Assembly: GCF_002999335.1 (NCBI RefSeq)
Contig: NW_020312093.1
Span: 1-64,000, forward strand
Length of the DNA: 64,000 bases
Direction: 5' to 3'
Source of the DNA: Cyclospora cayetanensis
Lineage: Eukaryota > Apicomplexa > Conoidasida > Eucoccidiorida > Eimeriidae
The position numbers and the translations under genes are program-made. Below, piece by piece: positions 1 to 12,134 of this stretch. Within the stretch, counting starts at the first letter, position 1. Every line of letters begins with the position of its first letter. The notes under the pieces were generated by a model. The model was not told the origin of the DNA. It ran no database searches and saw only the letters and a program-made list of their open reading frames with translations.

Positions 1-1035
1 TTCCTGGTGATCTGGATCCTCATGCCGAATATGCATTCGATCCTGTGGACGATGAATACCGCTGTGCTGTTCCTGCTCATCATGCTCTTCATGCTGGTGC
101 GATTGCTCCTCATCATCCAGCCGCAATACCATTTCCTCGGTGTTCGTATCCTTATTAGCCTCTTTCGAATTTTTCGAAGCAGAACCCTCCCCACCATCGC
201 TACCTGAAACACTCTGCTTTTTTTGTTTTCGTCCGTCGACTAGTTTAGACAGTAGTCCCTCCATGTGTTCCCTAAGGCTCTTGTGTTTCTTTTGAGCCGT
301 CTTCTCTTCCTGGCCGGTCTGCGTTTTTACGGGTTCCTGAACCGTGTGCTTCTCCGCGTGCACATCTTCGTTGCTCTCGGTTCGTTCTGCATCCGCAGTG
401 CCGTCCCTCTCTTCGTCTTTCTGCTGCCTCTGGTTGAGATTGGATTCACGTGTCTCAGCCTGCTGCGAATCTCGAGGCGCCTGCTGACTAACGGAAGAGG
501 TTTCGTGTTTTTCCTCTCCTTCTGTACTCGTGGTTTGTCTGCTTTTTCTTCTCTGTTTCCGCCTTTTTGGCGCTTCCGGAACCTTAGACTGTTCCTCGTT
601 GAGACTTTCGAGCGGCTGTTGCTGTGTTCCGCTGCCGAGTGCTTTGTCTGTATGTTCTCTTTTCGAAGGTCTGTTTTCTTCTTCATGTGTTGAGCTCAAA
701 GGTGTATGCTCATTCTCGGATGACGCTGTTCTTCCTGTCGATGTGGGGCTCAGGATCGACGGACCCCTCCTCAAAAGTACTGATGCACCGGGCTGTAGCA
801 AAAGCAGTAGCGTCAGCAGCACTACCAGCCCGGCGAGACGAAGCTTAGGACGAAAACCTGCTGGTGGAACTGCTGTGAGCTGGGACGGGAGTACGTCTGC
901 TGCTGCGTTCCCTCTCAGGATCGTGGTAAGGCGGCAACCTGCGGCCTCACCATTTGGTGTAGCTGCTTTGATCTGGCGAGGCGAGCATGCATTATTCATC
1001 TTGCTGCTGCCGCTGGACAAAGTCTGTTCAAACAT
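1..1035 (-). CDS. Hypothetical membrane-anchored, low-complexity protein (partial, runs off left edge)
   Basis: I do not recognise the family. Reading the minus strand from the ATG at 1035 gives 345 codons without a stop to base 1, so the 3' end lies outside the window. Residues 1-65 are Ala/Gly/Ser rich. Residues ~70-95 form a hydrophobic stretch (RLAGLVVLLTLLLLL) that could be a recessed signal peptide or a type II anchor. Everything after it is hydrophilic and probably disordered: Glu/Gln/Lys/Ser-rich, with acidic and His/Gln-rich runs near the window edge. There is no intron in the visible part. The shape (late hydrophobic leader plus a long charged region) recalls secreted or rhoptry/dense-granule proteins of coccidia, but this is inference. 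The reading frame and composition are clear; the function is not. Confidence 0.6.
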   Translation of the reverse strand, partial: MFEQTLSSGSSKMNNACSPRQIKAATPNGEAAGCRLTTILRGNAAADVLPSQLTAVPPAGFRPKLRLAGLVVLLTLLLLLQPGASVLLRRGPSILSPTSTGRTASSENEHTPLSSTHEEENRPSKREHTDKALGSGTQQQPLESLNEEQSKVPEAPKRRKQRRKSRQTTSTEGEEKHETSSVSQQAPRDSQQAETRESNLNQRQQKDEERDGTADAERTESNEDVHAEKHTVQEPVKTQTGQEEKTAQKKHKSLREHMEGLLSKLVDGRKQKKQSVSGSDGGEGSASKNSKEANKDTNTEEMVLRLDDEEQSHQHEEHDEQEQHSGIHRPQDRMHIRHEDPDHQE

Positions 1036-4000
1036 TGCTGGCCCGGAAAAGGGAAGTGCAGCGGCACGCCTTACGCCGGGCGAACCAGGTGTATACGTTG
1101 AATAACGTGTCACTAAGTCATATGGTCTTCAATTCCAGACCATATAGCCCTCAGAACACACTTGGAGGAAACGATGCTATGCAGGGATGGCGTGTTCACC
1201 TCGGTGCGTCAGTCAGTGCAGCTAGAGAGGGAGAGCAAACTAAATTTAAAAATATTTAGTCTCTCCCGTGCACACCCTCAATTAATTAATACTGAAAGCA
1301 CAAATTGTGAACAAACGGAAAAGATGTGATGCCCCAGAACACGAGCAAACTGCTCTACTAGCCACAGGGTGATTTCACCACCTGGGAGGAGCATCGATCC
1401 CACAGCTCGAGAGCTGTGCGGCGAAAGAGTGCACCACTTCTCACGGCAAAAGCCTCCAGAGGCGTTTCAATTAAGTGAAAACTCGTACAATGTGCGCTAA
1501 AAATAGTATATGGCACTCTAACGAAAAGAATCGAGGAAACACAAGAGTCCTACAGCTGGCGGAAAGTCGTGTGCAGTGGTCATCCAACGGTGGTACAGCC
1601 AACAGTTGCGTGACCTAATAGCAGGAAACGGGAATTTAAAAAGCTTCTGTAGGGTTTTTGTGGTCTATTAAGGGAGTAGGCATGATGAAAACGCTGTATA
1701 CTGTATTTTTCGCTGCTGTTTCTCCCCGCTCTTCTGTTCCGTCGTAGTGTTCTAAAAGCACCTCAGCCAGCTTCCGCTCAATATATTTGCAAAGCCGTGC
1801 AGGGTTCCATCTGCATTAACTTCAGGCCTAAACCTGCATAACTTTCTTCCCCAGATCGAATGGGACCGATTTTGCTATCCAGCCCCCCCTATCTATCCAT
1901 GCCATGGACACGACACCACCAGCTAGTCGTCGATTGTCTTCGACCGCCAGGCTTGGTGATTTTCCATAGGTTCCTACCTCTAGAAATTAAACCAGCCAAA
2001 CTTAATTGGAAAATCGGGACCTCCATCCTTGTGTGTTCTGGGTTTACATGCGCAACTTCCTAAAACGACTGCCACTAGGGCTAGCGTGTCGATGGGTTAA
2101 TTGTTCAGTAAAAGTGGACGCTCGGAGGATTCATAGTGCAGCAGCTTATCCAGATCAAGTGTCAAGAGCCCACAACCCAAGTGCCAAACCCTCCCAGAAG
2201 CCTCTGCTTTGGAAGGTGGAGGAGAGCGAATCGTGTTGCTCCGGGCACGCATAAGCCACTTTTACCAGCATGCCTACAAGCAACACAAAGACAAGCCCCA
2301 TAAGCCCTATTCATAGAAAAAAATCAACAATATAAGCGTTCAACATTCAGGATATTGGGATGCTGATAGCTAGGCAGAGTATGTGTGCAGCAAGATATGC
2401 CCGGGCTGAACCAAGCGCCTTAGACCTTTCACTCATAATGGTAGATCTGGATGTCTGCATAAAGCGGTCCACTTTGCTCTTATAGGTCACAGATCTCTCA
2501 TATTTCTTGCAATATAATGTGCGTCCTGACCTTGCTTCTGTAGGTCCATAGTGCTCTGCAGTCCTTGACCGAGTGCGAGCTCTGTACCACCGGTATAAAG
2601 CCTGCCTAAGAGTCGCTATTAGACAAATATTATGGCTTCAGGGATAATTCAAAGGCTCTTTGATGCTCAGCTGCTTCCCTAGTAGGCACCGCAGGTCTAC
2701 CTTTTGTTGCTCGTCTGCTATGCTACTCCGTGCGTCCGTGAACCACCACCACCAGCCAGAGCTTGCTGATTGAAAGGCGCTTACTGACACGCTCAAGTGC
2801 TGTTCCAAGCCTTTAAAGCATGACTGCACACAAAAACTTTCTAGTTGATGCTGGGTGCGCACGTGAAGACCCCAGACTCTTAGACCCGTTTGCTCAACCT
2901 CTCTGAAATCCCCTGCAAGCTATATCCTACGGAAAAGCAGGGCAGAAACCAGCTTTTAAGTTCAGTACAAGTCATCTTAAAGGTGCCCTTGGAATCGGTA
3001 TTTGTTGCTAGGTCTCCACGTTCACCTGTCCTGCTGCTATGCTCTTCCGAATAAGGCTCCAATGTCAATTAGAAAAACTTGCATTGCTACATTCACTTCA
3101 CTGCCTTACCGGTAAGCCTGTCTCTAGTAAAGAAAAATATTTAAGGGCTGCTTGACCGTCAGATTCGGGCAGCTTGTACTGTTGCGTGCAAGCCAGGGTG
3201 GGGATTCGGGTTAACAGGTGTTTCACTGGCTCAGTGGGAGTCAGTGCCGCATCAGCGACAAGCATAGTGTCATGGGCAGGGTTGTGCTAGTTGTGCTATT
3301 TGTTGACTCATCATCACTGTCCACAGTCGGGCATAGTAACCGGTCTGACAGTGATAGGGGAGGAAAACCCGATAACATGAAATTCCAGAGTCACACCAAT
3401 TCCCACAATCATTCTGGTGAAACAAACGCCCTGTAAGCTCATGTGGTGGATTATCGTCCATCTGCCCTACCCGTAGTTAGGAGCTGAGGATCCTGATAGA
3501 CGACGGGTGTACGGTTCCCCCACATCTTCAGGGTCAGTGCACAGAGCTGGCCTTCAGCTGCAAACAGCGCTGCTGAACATGCCGTCAGAGTGTTGCTCCC
3601 CCATACTTCTTTCCGCCGTTCGACACTAAGTGTGGCATGGGCATGGTCACAGAATGTCGCATCTTGTTACTGTCGCAAAGCAGGGCATCATGTGTAGCAC
3701 TTCCTGGCCTAAGATTGTTCGGGGAATATAATCCCCGCGTCAAATTCCTTCTGTTCACTTGCCACGCGGTGTGACTATTTGAGCTGGCAGGACGGGGAAA
3801 CACATTCACAAGCAAGTGAGATCGAAGGCAAAGCATTGAAATTTTGGCTCTAAGCATTTTTTCTCTCACCGAGGAGCACACAGACCTCCGTAGGTCCTAC
3901 CTTCTCCGTGTACTCTAAGCCGCTGTTTTCCTTGATCCAGACCGTCGTACGTTTTGGGTGTCGACTCCGTGGGTGTTTTGGTGACCGTCATCGTCCGGAG

Positions 4001-5000
4001 TAGAGTCCTTTTAACGGCAATCCCAAGGCAGGTCTTCAGCTGTAGTTGTGGCTCTTGCTCCTGCTCCGTCCGCTGCAGCTCCAGAATCAGCTGCTTTGCT
4101 GTGCCTTGCACTGTATCAGGAGCTTACCCTTTAGTCTTGTAGTAGTATATCAAGGCTTTGCATGATACGCTGGCCAGGATGTAAGCGCCTAGTTCTCCTC
4201 AATGAGGAGGAACTACGCGTTGCTCACACCCGGAGTACTGCTCCATCTGCAGTACTTTCTGTTGGAAATGCACCACCGAGGAACATACCTGGAGGCTTAC
4301 AGTACGAATTGTCGTGGCCTGCACCACGACCTGTAAGTACATCCATGACGCACACAAATCACTATATTTCAAGAGTGCGAGAGATTCACAAGGCCCCAGA
4401 AACTTAGCTCAGCCCATTAGTACCCTCAACACGTGTCTCTTAAACCAACTACAGTAGCAGATTTCCCAGGTCCTTGAAAGACACGAGCTCTCAACGAAAA
4501 GTGGCTTCCCAAATACTCACAATTGGCGGCCTACTGCTGAGCCCAAAGCCGCCTGTCACGGTAGGGTGGAGGGCGCAGTTCCCAACGCATTCATGGGAAA
4601 CTGTGGACTTTCCTTTGGCCGCGCACCGACACATTATAATTTCTTGACCGTAGTTGTTGAACCCCTTACTGTGAGAATACTGTTGCTTTGCTTTTCTGTC
4701 TTTAGCCCTGGGCTTGAGGCACCCTCTCTAGTCCCCACAACATGCTACTTTGGGATGTTGGCGAGCTCCCTTAGTTGCCAGTTCGCCAGTTCAATCTCCC
4801 GTTGGGATTTGAGCTAGATGCAAAGCAAGCGCTGCCCTACGAAGCACCATTCTAATGCTTAAATATAAAAATAAAGTAGCGTCTATTGGCGTTTGAGCCC
4901 TAGATAGCCTGAAGTCTTGAAACTTTTGAGCCTTTCGGGATGCATTTACTCACTCTCCAAGCATCCAGGCCTTCAAGCACGCTTTTTAGCGACGTCCAAT
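1036..5000. other. Gene-poor interval
   Basis: No coding region can be supported. ORFs are short, have no recognisable domains and occur on both strands at the density expected by chance. Base composition is more balanced than in the gene-rich part and CAG/CTG tracts are absent. A short minus-strand frame at 3866-4111 is Gln/Glu-rich and could be another decayed retroelement fragment, but nothing diagnostic is visible. Confidence 0.5.
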
Positions 5001-5338
5001 GTCCTAGGAAGCTTATTATGAAGAATCGCCTACAGTCAGCCTATACAAGCGTGTTAACTTCACATCTAAGGTTGCCATGACATTTTTCTCCAAATTCAAG
5101 GTGGAGTTGTTGGACAAGTACCGACCGTCATCCCAAAGGGGATGCTCCTTTTTCCTGCCTGTCCCTTTTAGGGTTCCCACCTTAGAACAGTTCATCTTAG
5201 GTGCATGTTGCTGCATCGACGGTTTCCGAGCACTCACAGGTAAATGCAAGAAGAATGTAGCGCACGTACACACCAAGTTGCATCTTGTTTTGCTGAGCTG
5301 GCACTACTATGCAGTACAAGGAGATAGGAACAGACAGA

Positions 5339-8300
5339 CTAGCTAGCCATTTCACTACTAATCCCTAGATAAATATAACCAGAAAACAATAAATTGCCTC
5401 CGCATTTGTGCGTTCTATCTGCTCCCCACCCTCTCGCCCATTTCCAAGACACACCCGCGTATTTCGTACCCGTCCGACGAGACCGGTTGCATGCAGGACA
5501 GCGAAGAAGCTGCCACCCTATTGCCACTCTCAGGCAGACACAAACGTTGATAATATTGTACATGAGACAGCCAACATGGGTAACAGCACAGCCTGTAGCG
5601 CGAAGTTTAAAGAAACAAAACACAAGCATTAGCCCAAAACACGAGGGACCAAATCAGGAAGACCGCGACAGCACATTGATTACCTGTGACGCGGGCGCGC
5701 ATATGTGTGTGCTTCCTGCTACGAGACAGCAAAGATCAAATTAATGTGTAAGGGGATCAAATTGCACACAGCTCAGCAGTGCCTCGGGGCCTTGGAGACA
5801 AATCTACATGCACACAGCCGATTCATGCATCAAGGTCGAGTTCCAAGCATTTAAAATGCATGAAGAAGGCACAACATATCCTGGATCACCTGTGGATACA
5901 GCTTACTGTAGCTTAAGTGTTCTCAATACGACTTTGGAAGCACTAATTGCGAGAAGTAGGGTCTCTGGCGACTAGCGGTAGAAACCATACCGCGCAGGAA
6001 TGTATGAAGCAAGCAACAAATCTGCAGCTGGTCTTCTGTCAAACAAATAGCGTGAACTTGCCCAATCCATTTCACTAGATATCCCCACTAGGGATCCTTC
6101 GGCGCATCTCCCACAGGTCCCTTGCATCAGCAGAAAATTGCATGAATAATTTGAGGAATCATTAAAGTTCGTAAGGATCTCAATATTGCTAGCTCTGTAG
6201 CACATTCACCTTTTAGCTCAATCGTAAGAATAAGCACGAGCACTAATTTATGAGGGGATCGCAGCTCGTTCTAGCCACAAGGCTTTGAAACTCTTTGCTT
6301 GGTCACCTTCGGGCTCAACGTTCACAGCCTAGCTCTTAACTCAAACCAGAACTCAGGCTCTAAGCGCACAATTAAACGCCGATTATCGCGATTCCGTATT
6401 TTTAATGTTTTGAGTTTGGAATTTATTAACGCGTGCACAAGCCAGTTGTTCTTTGAACTTCTCCGTTCTCAAGGATGGCTGCTTTGCCCGAACCACCAGG
6501 TCCTGGTGAATATCGAAGAGTGGCGGCTTAATGGACTAGGGATGCGGAAGAGCACAGGGTGAACAAAAGGATCGCCGCATCATAGATCAACTTGGCATCA
6601 GGAAGAATATAACGCCAATGAACTGGATTGATGTGAGCAAATAGTCGCCTATACCGTGGAAGGGTGCGTTTGGGGGACTCTCTCTGTACATCTACCAAAG
6701 AGGGCTTCGCATTGATATAATTATGGTCTGTGCGTAGGCAGATCAAAGACACATCCCAGAATGCACTAGCGAAATGCATATCCCACAATCTGTACTGCCA
6801 GTACTGAGTTGTTCGAGATCTCCACACATGAGTCAAGAATCATTGAGCGACTTGCTGGGCCGTGACAGAGCTGATGCAGGGGATGAAACTGACATGCTTC
6901 CTGACTGTCGGCAACTACGTAGATGCTATGCTAAAAATTGACCTCAAGAGGTCCAAGGATATCGTCAATAGCAAATTAACCCCAAGCCTTCTATGAGATG
7001 AAGGTTTTGCAAAGGCCTGACTTTGTGGGATTTCAACTGCGGACAACAAGGCATGGATGTGCATGAGCCTTTGCTGCAGAATGCATTCCAAGCCCCCAAA
7101 AGGGGAGTGAGGGTCCTTTAGCGCAGTAAATGACTCGGCAGAACATAATCATACACTTGCGCAAAAGGACACTGCAAAGCAAAGCGGGAAGTGCAACCAA
7201 CGGGAGTCCCGCTGTTGTGAGCCACATTGAGGCACCAAAAATGAGGCTGTTCTTGACTTATTTGCCATTCTGGAATTTGGCAATAGTACCAGATGCAGGG
7301 GGGTCAAATGGATAAAACTCAAGCGATTTCGATAGAAATTGTGAATCATTTCAGAAAAAGCGGTTACGCTACACAACAGTGAATCGGTGGACTCGCACTT
7401 TGAAGCCTTCAATATACTTCGCCTTCATGTTGTGCCTCAGGTAGCTTCCAAGCCAGGGAGATACCAAAGTTCTGAAAGTTGTTAAATAAAAACCACTGAA
7501 GCTTGCTGGTCGCTCTGAATAGTACAATAACACCCGTTATGGATAGGGCCCTTCTTTTAACCTTCCCACACCGCATAAGCCTTCATTTTCTTGTTGATGT
7601 CGCTGCTTGGTCTCGGTGTAGCGATGAGAGTGAAAAGCAATGATTTGCCATTTTGAAGAGCTTGTAGTCTGTCGAGAAAATATCTTCCAGTCTCGTATTG
7701 CTAGAATTGACTGCAGGGAAAGGATGGCATGCATAATCCGGCAGCGTGCGTACCGTAGGAGCTGGAAGGCCGCCAATCAGTCTCCTTGCTGCTGCATCAT
7801 GGTCCAGAGTAGAGGTAAAATATTGCATTTTAAAGTAGATCAGTCAAGCCAGTAGCACTCAGGGCAACTTCAGGAATAAAAAGTTGTGTAATCAGTTGCA
7901 AATTCACCGAGCTTTTGAGCGCTCTTGTGGGTGCGTGAAGTTGAAGGCAAAGCTTTGACTAGTTTCACTTTACTGGAACTTGCTCAATTCCAACAGCCAA
8001 AACACGAAAGTCGTTTATAACAGTTTTTTGAAAATCGCAATTAAACACCCTCTCGCGGTCACATACCGCCACTAGTCTTGAAACACCTGAATTGAGAGTC
8101 GTAGGTGCTGAAGGTGCTTTTGAGCAAACTGCCTTGATGCTAAGACTTCGTTGACATACTTCTCCTGGATAGGCCCATATGCAGCCCGATTTACTTACGA
8201 TGGCAATTCAGATAAAGTGTGAACAAATTTACTTGGCATACAGGTATGCCCAAGTTTATGAGAGCAAGTGTGAAACGCTGCTGTGTGCCTACAACCTTGT

Positions 8301-10420
8301 GAATGGGGATTTGGGAGAAGTCGTTGATGGCAATCAATCCGGTTAGTTACTGAACTATTTCTCCAGCATAAGGCACCGAAAAGTTTTGCTTTACATTGAC
8401 GCCGTTCAGCAGCTTGACATTATTTTTCAAGCGCCACCGTTCATCCCTGTTCCACATCACCACAGGTATGCCCCAAAGCGCCGGATTATTCCTGCAACTT
8501 GCCTTCTTCCAGCGGATCGTCTGCCTGCAGCTCTATTTTCTTCCCATTAAATAGGAGTGATCAGTGTCGCGAAACAAGCCTTCAGGCTAACACGAGGATT
8601 AGCTGACCCTGGTATGCCTGACGACCATCAGGTGGCCAGTCTGCTGGCAGCTCGTCATTGTATAGCATATCTGCCACTTCTACCTGAAGTATTAAATCAT
8701 TGTTGCATTTACTTACCCAAGTGCCAATAGTACTCCCTAAACGGATTAAAGGCAGAGACCATGCGACAGGATACGAGCTCAAAATCGTCTTCTCTTACAA
8801 CTTCGTGAGAGCCCCCCAACGGAACAGGTTCTACCTAGTTAAACCACTAACTTTACACCGCTCGCCATGGTTGAATTGATGGCTGTTGAGGATTGAAAAA
8901 ATGGTGCTTTCCAGCGCATCCTGCCACAATAGCCTCTAGAGAGCGTGGCTCTTGATGGATGCAGGCCCTCCCTTAGGTCACCCATGCCACTCCTCGGATC
9001 GAGTTATGGTTCACGGGCCCAATATTGAAGTGACGATGCTAATATAAGCCAACTCCAATTTTAGGTGGTGTTTAACTGCTGCAGTTTCCCAATCCTTGCG
9101 GTCTGCCGACCGTCGGTAAGATTGGGTCTTAAAGACTGCGCTGACGAGAGAGCAAGCACACTGCACTTATACGCCGTCTCATCCAGTGGTAGATTTTACT
9201 TCAATCCATTGTCAGGTAACGCTAGCAATTCGCAGCCGTGAGTGCAAACTTTATCCGCATAGCTTAGTTGTTGTGGGGATCCAATTGCGGTTCTTTTGTC
9301 TCTAGGCCTCCTCACTGCCCTGCAGCCGGCGTGTAGTGGCAAGGGTGCTCTGGACACGCCGAACTTCCTTGCCAAGCAGCCCGCTTATACTTGGGCGTGT
9401 TACGTTGTTCAAGTTCCTTGACCTTTGCATGCGCTTTCAATTCCGGATTATAAGACAAAAGTTCCCGTATTAAAAGCGTGTGAGCCGTTGAGGGGCTGTA
9501 TAGGGCTGTCCAAAAATGCCGGTTCCCCCCGGCTTACTTTCCGGTCGACCTGACTCTGGGCTTGAGCAGCCTGAAGACCCCGAGATTCACGAGCTCTATT
9601 TCTTGCATTGACTTATTTTTTTACCCAGTGGCGCTGGATTTGGGCTTCTTTGCTCTTGATACTTCAGATAGTTCGTCATTTGTGAAAGCCCCACTAGCCA
9701 GTTGTTTGGTTGCTGAGCCGCTGCACATCCTGCAACCGCCTGACGTGAACTTCCACGTAGGCTTGAAAGTAAGACACTGATGAAAGCAGCTGTTCCTGTA
9801 CGCTGTGGCTTTTGCCAACCGAATTACACAGTTTGAGACGTATCGATCTCTTGATAGCTCCTCGTGCACAAGCTTTGTGGGTTCTCCCAAAGTGTGTTGG
9901 CGAGTTAATCTCGGTATGTATTGATGAGTAAGGGATTGTATAGAATCTTCAGCTGCAATAATCCCTGCAGGCCTCTGATTTCCTGTACATGAATAGAGCC
10001 TTAATGGAATTGTTTTCCCATCCCGTAAACATGCCACGAGCCACAGTCGTGCCTGGTCATCTGCGGGGTGCGAGGCGAGCTGCACTTCCAAAAGGCTGAT
10101 AACAGGTTTGAGTACCTGCCTAAACTCAGGGCCATCACACTTTACTAGGTCAACATAGCATCGTCGACGTTGACGCATCTCAGGTTATTGGTCGACATTT
10201 GTGGTGTTCTACCAGCTCTGCAGCCACTGCTCTCTCATCAGCTCGCTGCTGTTCAAGCTCAAGAATGTTGTACGCTTTTAATAACGTCCTCAATTCCTCT
10301 GTTGGCGCTTCTCAGTATTTCTGACATGCCAGAGGACAAACAGCCAGGGTGCTTGTTGCTACACCCTATGAGCAATCAGGGCGTTCACCGCCAGTTTCAC
10401 ATAGCATCTAGCGCACATGC
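5339..10420 (-). mobile_element. Decayed Ty3/Gypsy-like LTR retrotransposon traces
   Basis: Several minus-strand fragments appear in the order gag, RNase H, integrase expected for Ty3/Gypsy elements. Around 10.2-10.4 kb a frame reads as a Glu/Gln-rich coil (LELEQQRADERAVAAELVEHH), followed at 9621-10178 by a 185-residue frame of gag-like character. At ~7590-7650 the peptide QIIAFHSHRYTETKQRHQQE resembles the RNase H 'PIAFxSRKLTETEQRY..xE' block. At ~6600-6740 a frame reads LRTDHNYINAKPSL, then LPRYRRLFAH and WRYILPDAKLIYDA, like the 'TDHxSL...R..RW..L...YRPGKxNxxADALSR' end of RNase H. At ~5480-5570 RCPACNRSRRTGTKYAG recalls the integrase zinc finger. The two RNase H blocks are ~0.8 kb apart instead of ~0.1 kb, and frames are broken, so the element is inactive. 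No LTRs were identified. Family assignment is by eye. Confidence 0.45.
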
Positions 10421-11039
10421 ACACAATTTGCGACTTATTGAATTGAGCAAACGCTGCTCAACAAGAATCACGATGTGCGTGCAGCCAAACCAAATAGTCA
10501 GTCATTCGCTCAACCTGAAAGAAGAAACTGGTGCAGCAGGAAGTGCTTAGGTTCGCCTTAGCCCGCTACATTTCCCGCCGCTGTTTCCATTGGTGGTTGT
10601 TCGTTTAACTGCCTCCTCAACAGATCGCGCATCGCTACATCGCTGCAGGCCCCATGCACCTATCCATCCAAAATTTTTGGCAGCGCCATTTGGTGCTGCT
10701 GCCGCGTGCCATGCAGTCGCTGTTCGCGCTATTGCTGTCACTACTTGTGTCACTTTCAAGCTGCTTGTTTTGGAGTCTCCACTCCAGGCCAAATCCTAAA
10801 TCTTGAGCTTTGCGCACAGTGATTTCTCCTGTGAGATGGTGGAGTGCAGAGACAGCTGTCTCTTGGCGTGCGCTGCTAAGGCAGTCGTCTACTCTAGGCG
10901 TTCCCTGAGGAGCAGCCCCTTTTCAGGGCGGCTATCACAGCTTGTGAAATTGGAGTCTCAATGAAAGCAGCAAGCAGATTCCTGCTGCGATGGGCTTCCC
11001 AAGGGTGCGCCACACAGCTGCCTGTACAGTGCCCACCTG

Positions 11040-12134
11040 TCAATGCACCTCCTGCTGCAACCGCTGCAATACTTCCGTAGGCGTCAGTTCGGCGACACGG
11101 ATCACCTGCAGCACAAGGCCAATGTGAGCAGCACGAGCATTGACGCAAGTGCACTGTATTAGTGGTAGTGTCTTGCAGCGGGTGGAGCAGCGGCGCAAAA
11201 AGAGGCCTTTTTTCCAGCAACAGCATTTGGAGGAGCAGGGCCAGCTACTTGCCTTGGACCTGCACTTGTGCCCTGTCTCAAGCGATACCTTCCCCTTACG
11301 AATCTTCACTGCAACAGCAGCAAAAGCAGCACGTATAGCAGCCTTGAGACAATTACTGTCTGATCTCTCCAACAGCGTCGGTGCCGCACAAGCAGTAGTT
11401 CGCAGACACCGGTCCGCGAGAAGCTCGAGCAAGCGAAACCACCCACATGCCACATTTTCCCCATCGTTAAGCATCAAGTGAAAGCCGTGCGAGCACAGCG
11501 AGGCACGCGACTTTGCACAGACATTGCATGTCAGCAGCAGTAGCAACGGGCCGGAACAGATGCCTCACAACAAGCGGGGGAGGGGAAGGAGGTACTCACA
11601 TGCATCCGCAACGAATTCCAGCAGTTCCTCATTGGCTGCGCCCTCCCTCGGAGGTGCTGCAATATGCACAGTTAGCTCGCTGTCTGCAAACCCGAATGCT
11701 GCAACGGTGAGCGCAGCGGCAGCCTCAGCAGTAGCACCATAAAAAAGACAACTTATTGCCGAACAAGAGGCGAAGCGACAAAAGCAGCATTCCCAGCAGC
11801 GCCTTCCAAAGCAGTGCAACGGCGCACGTACCGCCTATGGAAGACGTCTTCGCGCCAGGAGTGGCATGGATTTGCAGCAGGACGCAGCCATCTGCTGTCG
11901 TTCGCATGAACCTGGGTAGCTCGTCTGTGTGGATCTGAATGTTAGATTTGCCGCCACTGCTTTTGAGTGTTGCAGGAGTTTTTTTTCCCTGAAATGCATG
12001 AGCAAAACAACACCCAAAGCGGGGTGCGCCAATGCATGCGGCACTCGGCCCCAAACCTTGAAACTCAGGAAGCGATGCCCGTACACCCCACTTTCCCAGT
12101 CCTGTTTCGTCCTTGCCTTCGGCTTGGAAGACAT
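11040..12134 (-). CDS. DUF167/UPF0235 (YggU) family protein
   Basis: Small conserved protein of the DUF167 family (human relative C15orf40); its biochemical role is not established. Model: complement of 12087..12134, 11832..11988, 11600..11683, 11253..11308 and 11040..11105, in frame throughout, 136 residues, against about 126-150 in the family. Family signatures are present in order: LLQIHATPGAK (residues ~54-64), the AAPPREGAANEELLEF block, then KVSLETGHKCRSK, and a C-terminal VIRVAELTPTEVLQRLQQ helix. The start ATG at 12134 opens a short Lys-rich leader (MSSKPKARTKQDW), which is the usual arrangement. The fourth intron begins GCAAGT rather than GT; the alternative read-through runs on into unrelated low-complexity sequence that breaks the family pattern. 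The first exon is the least certain part. Confidence 0.78.
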
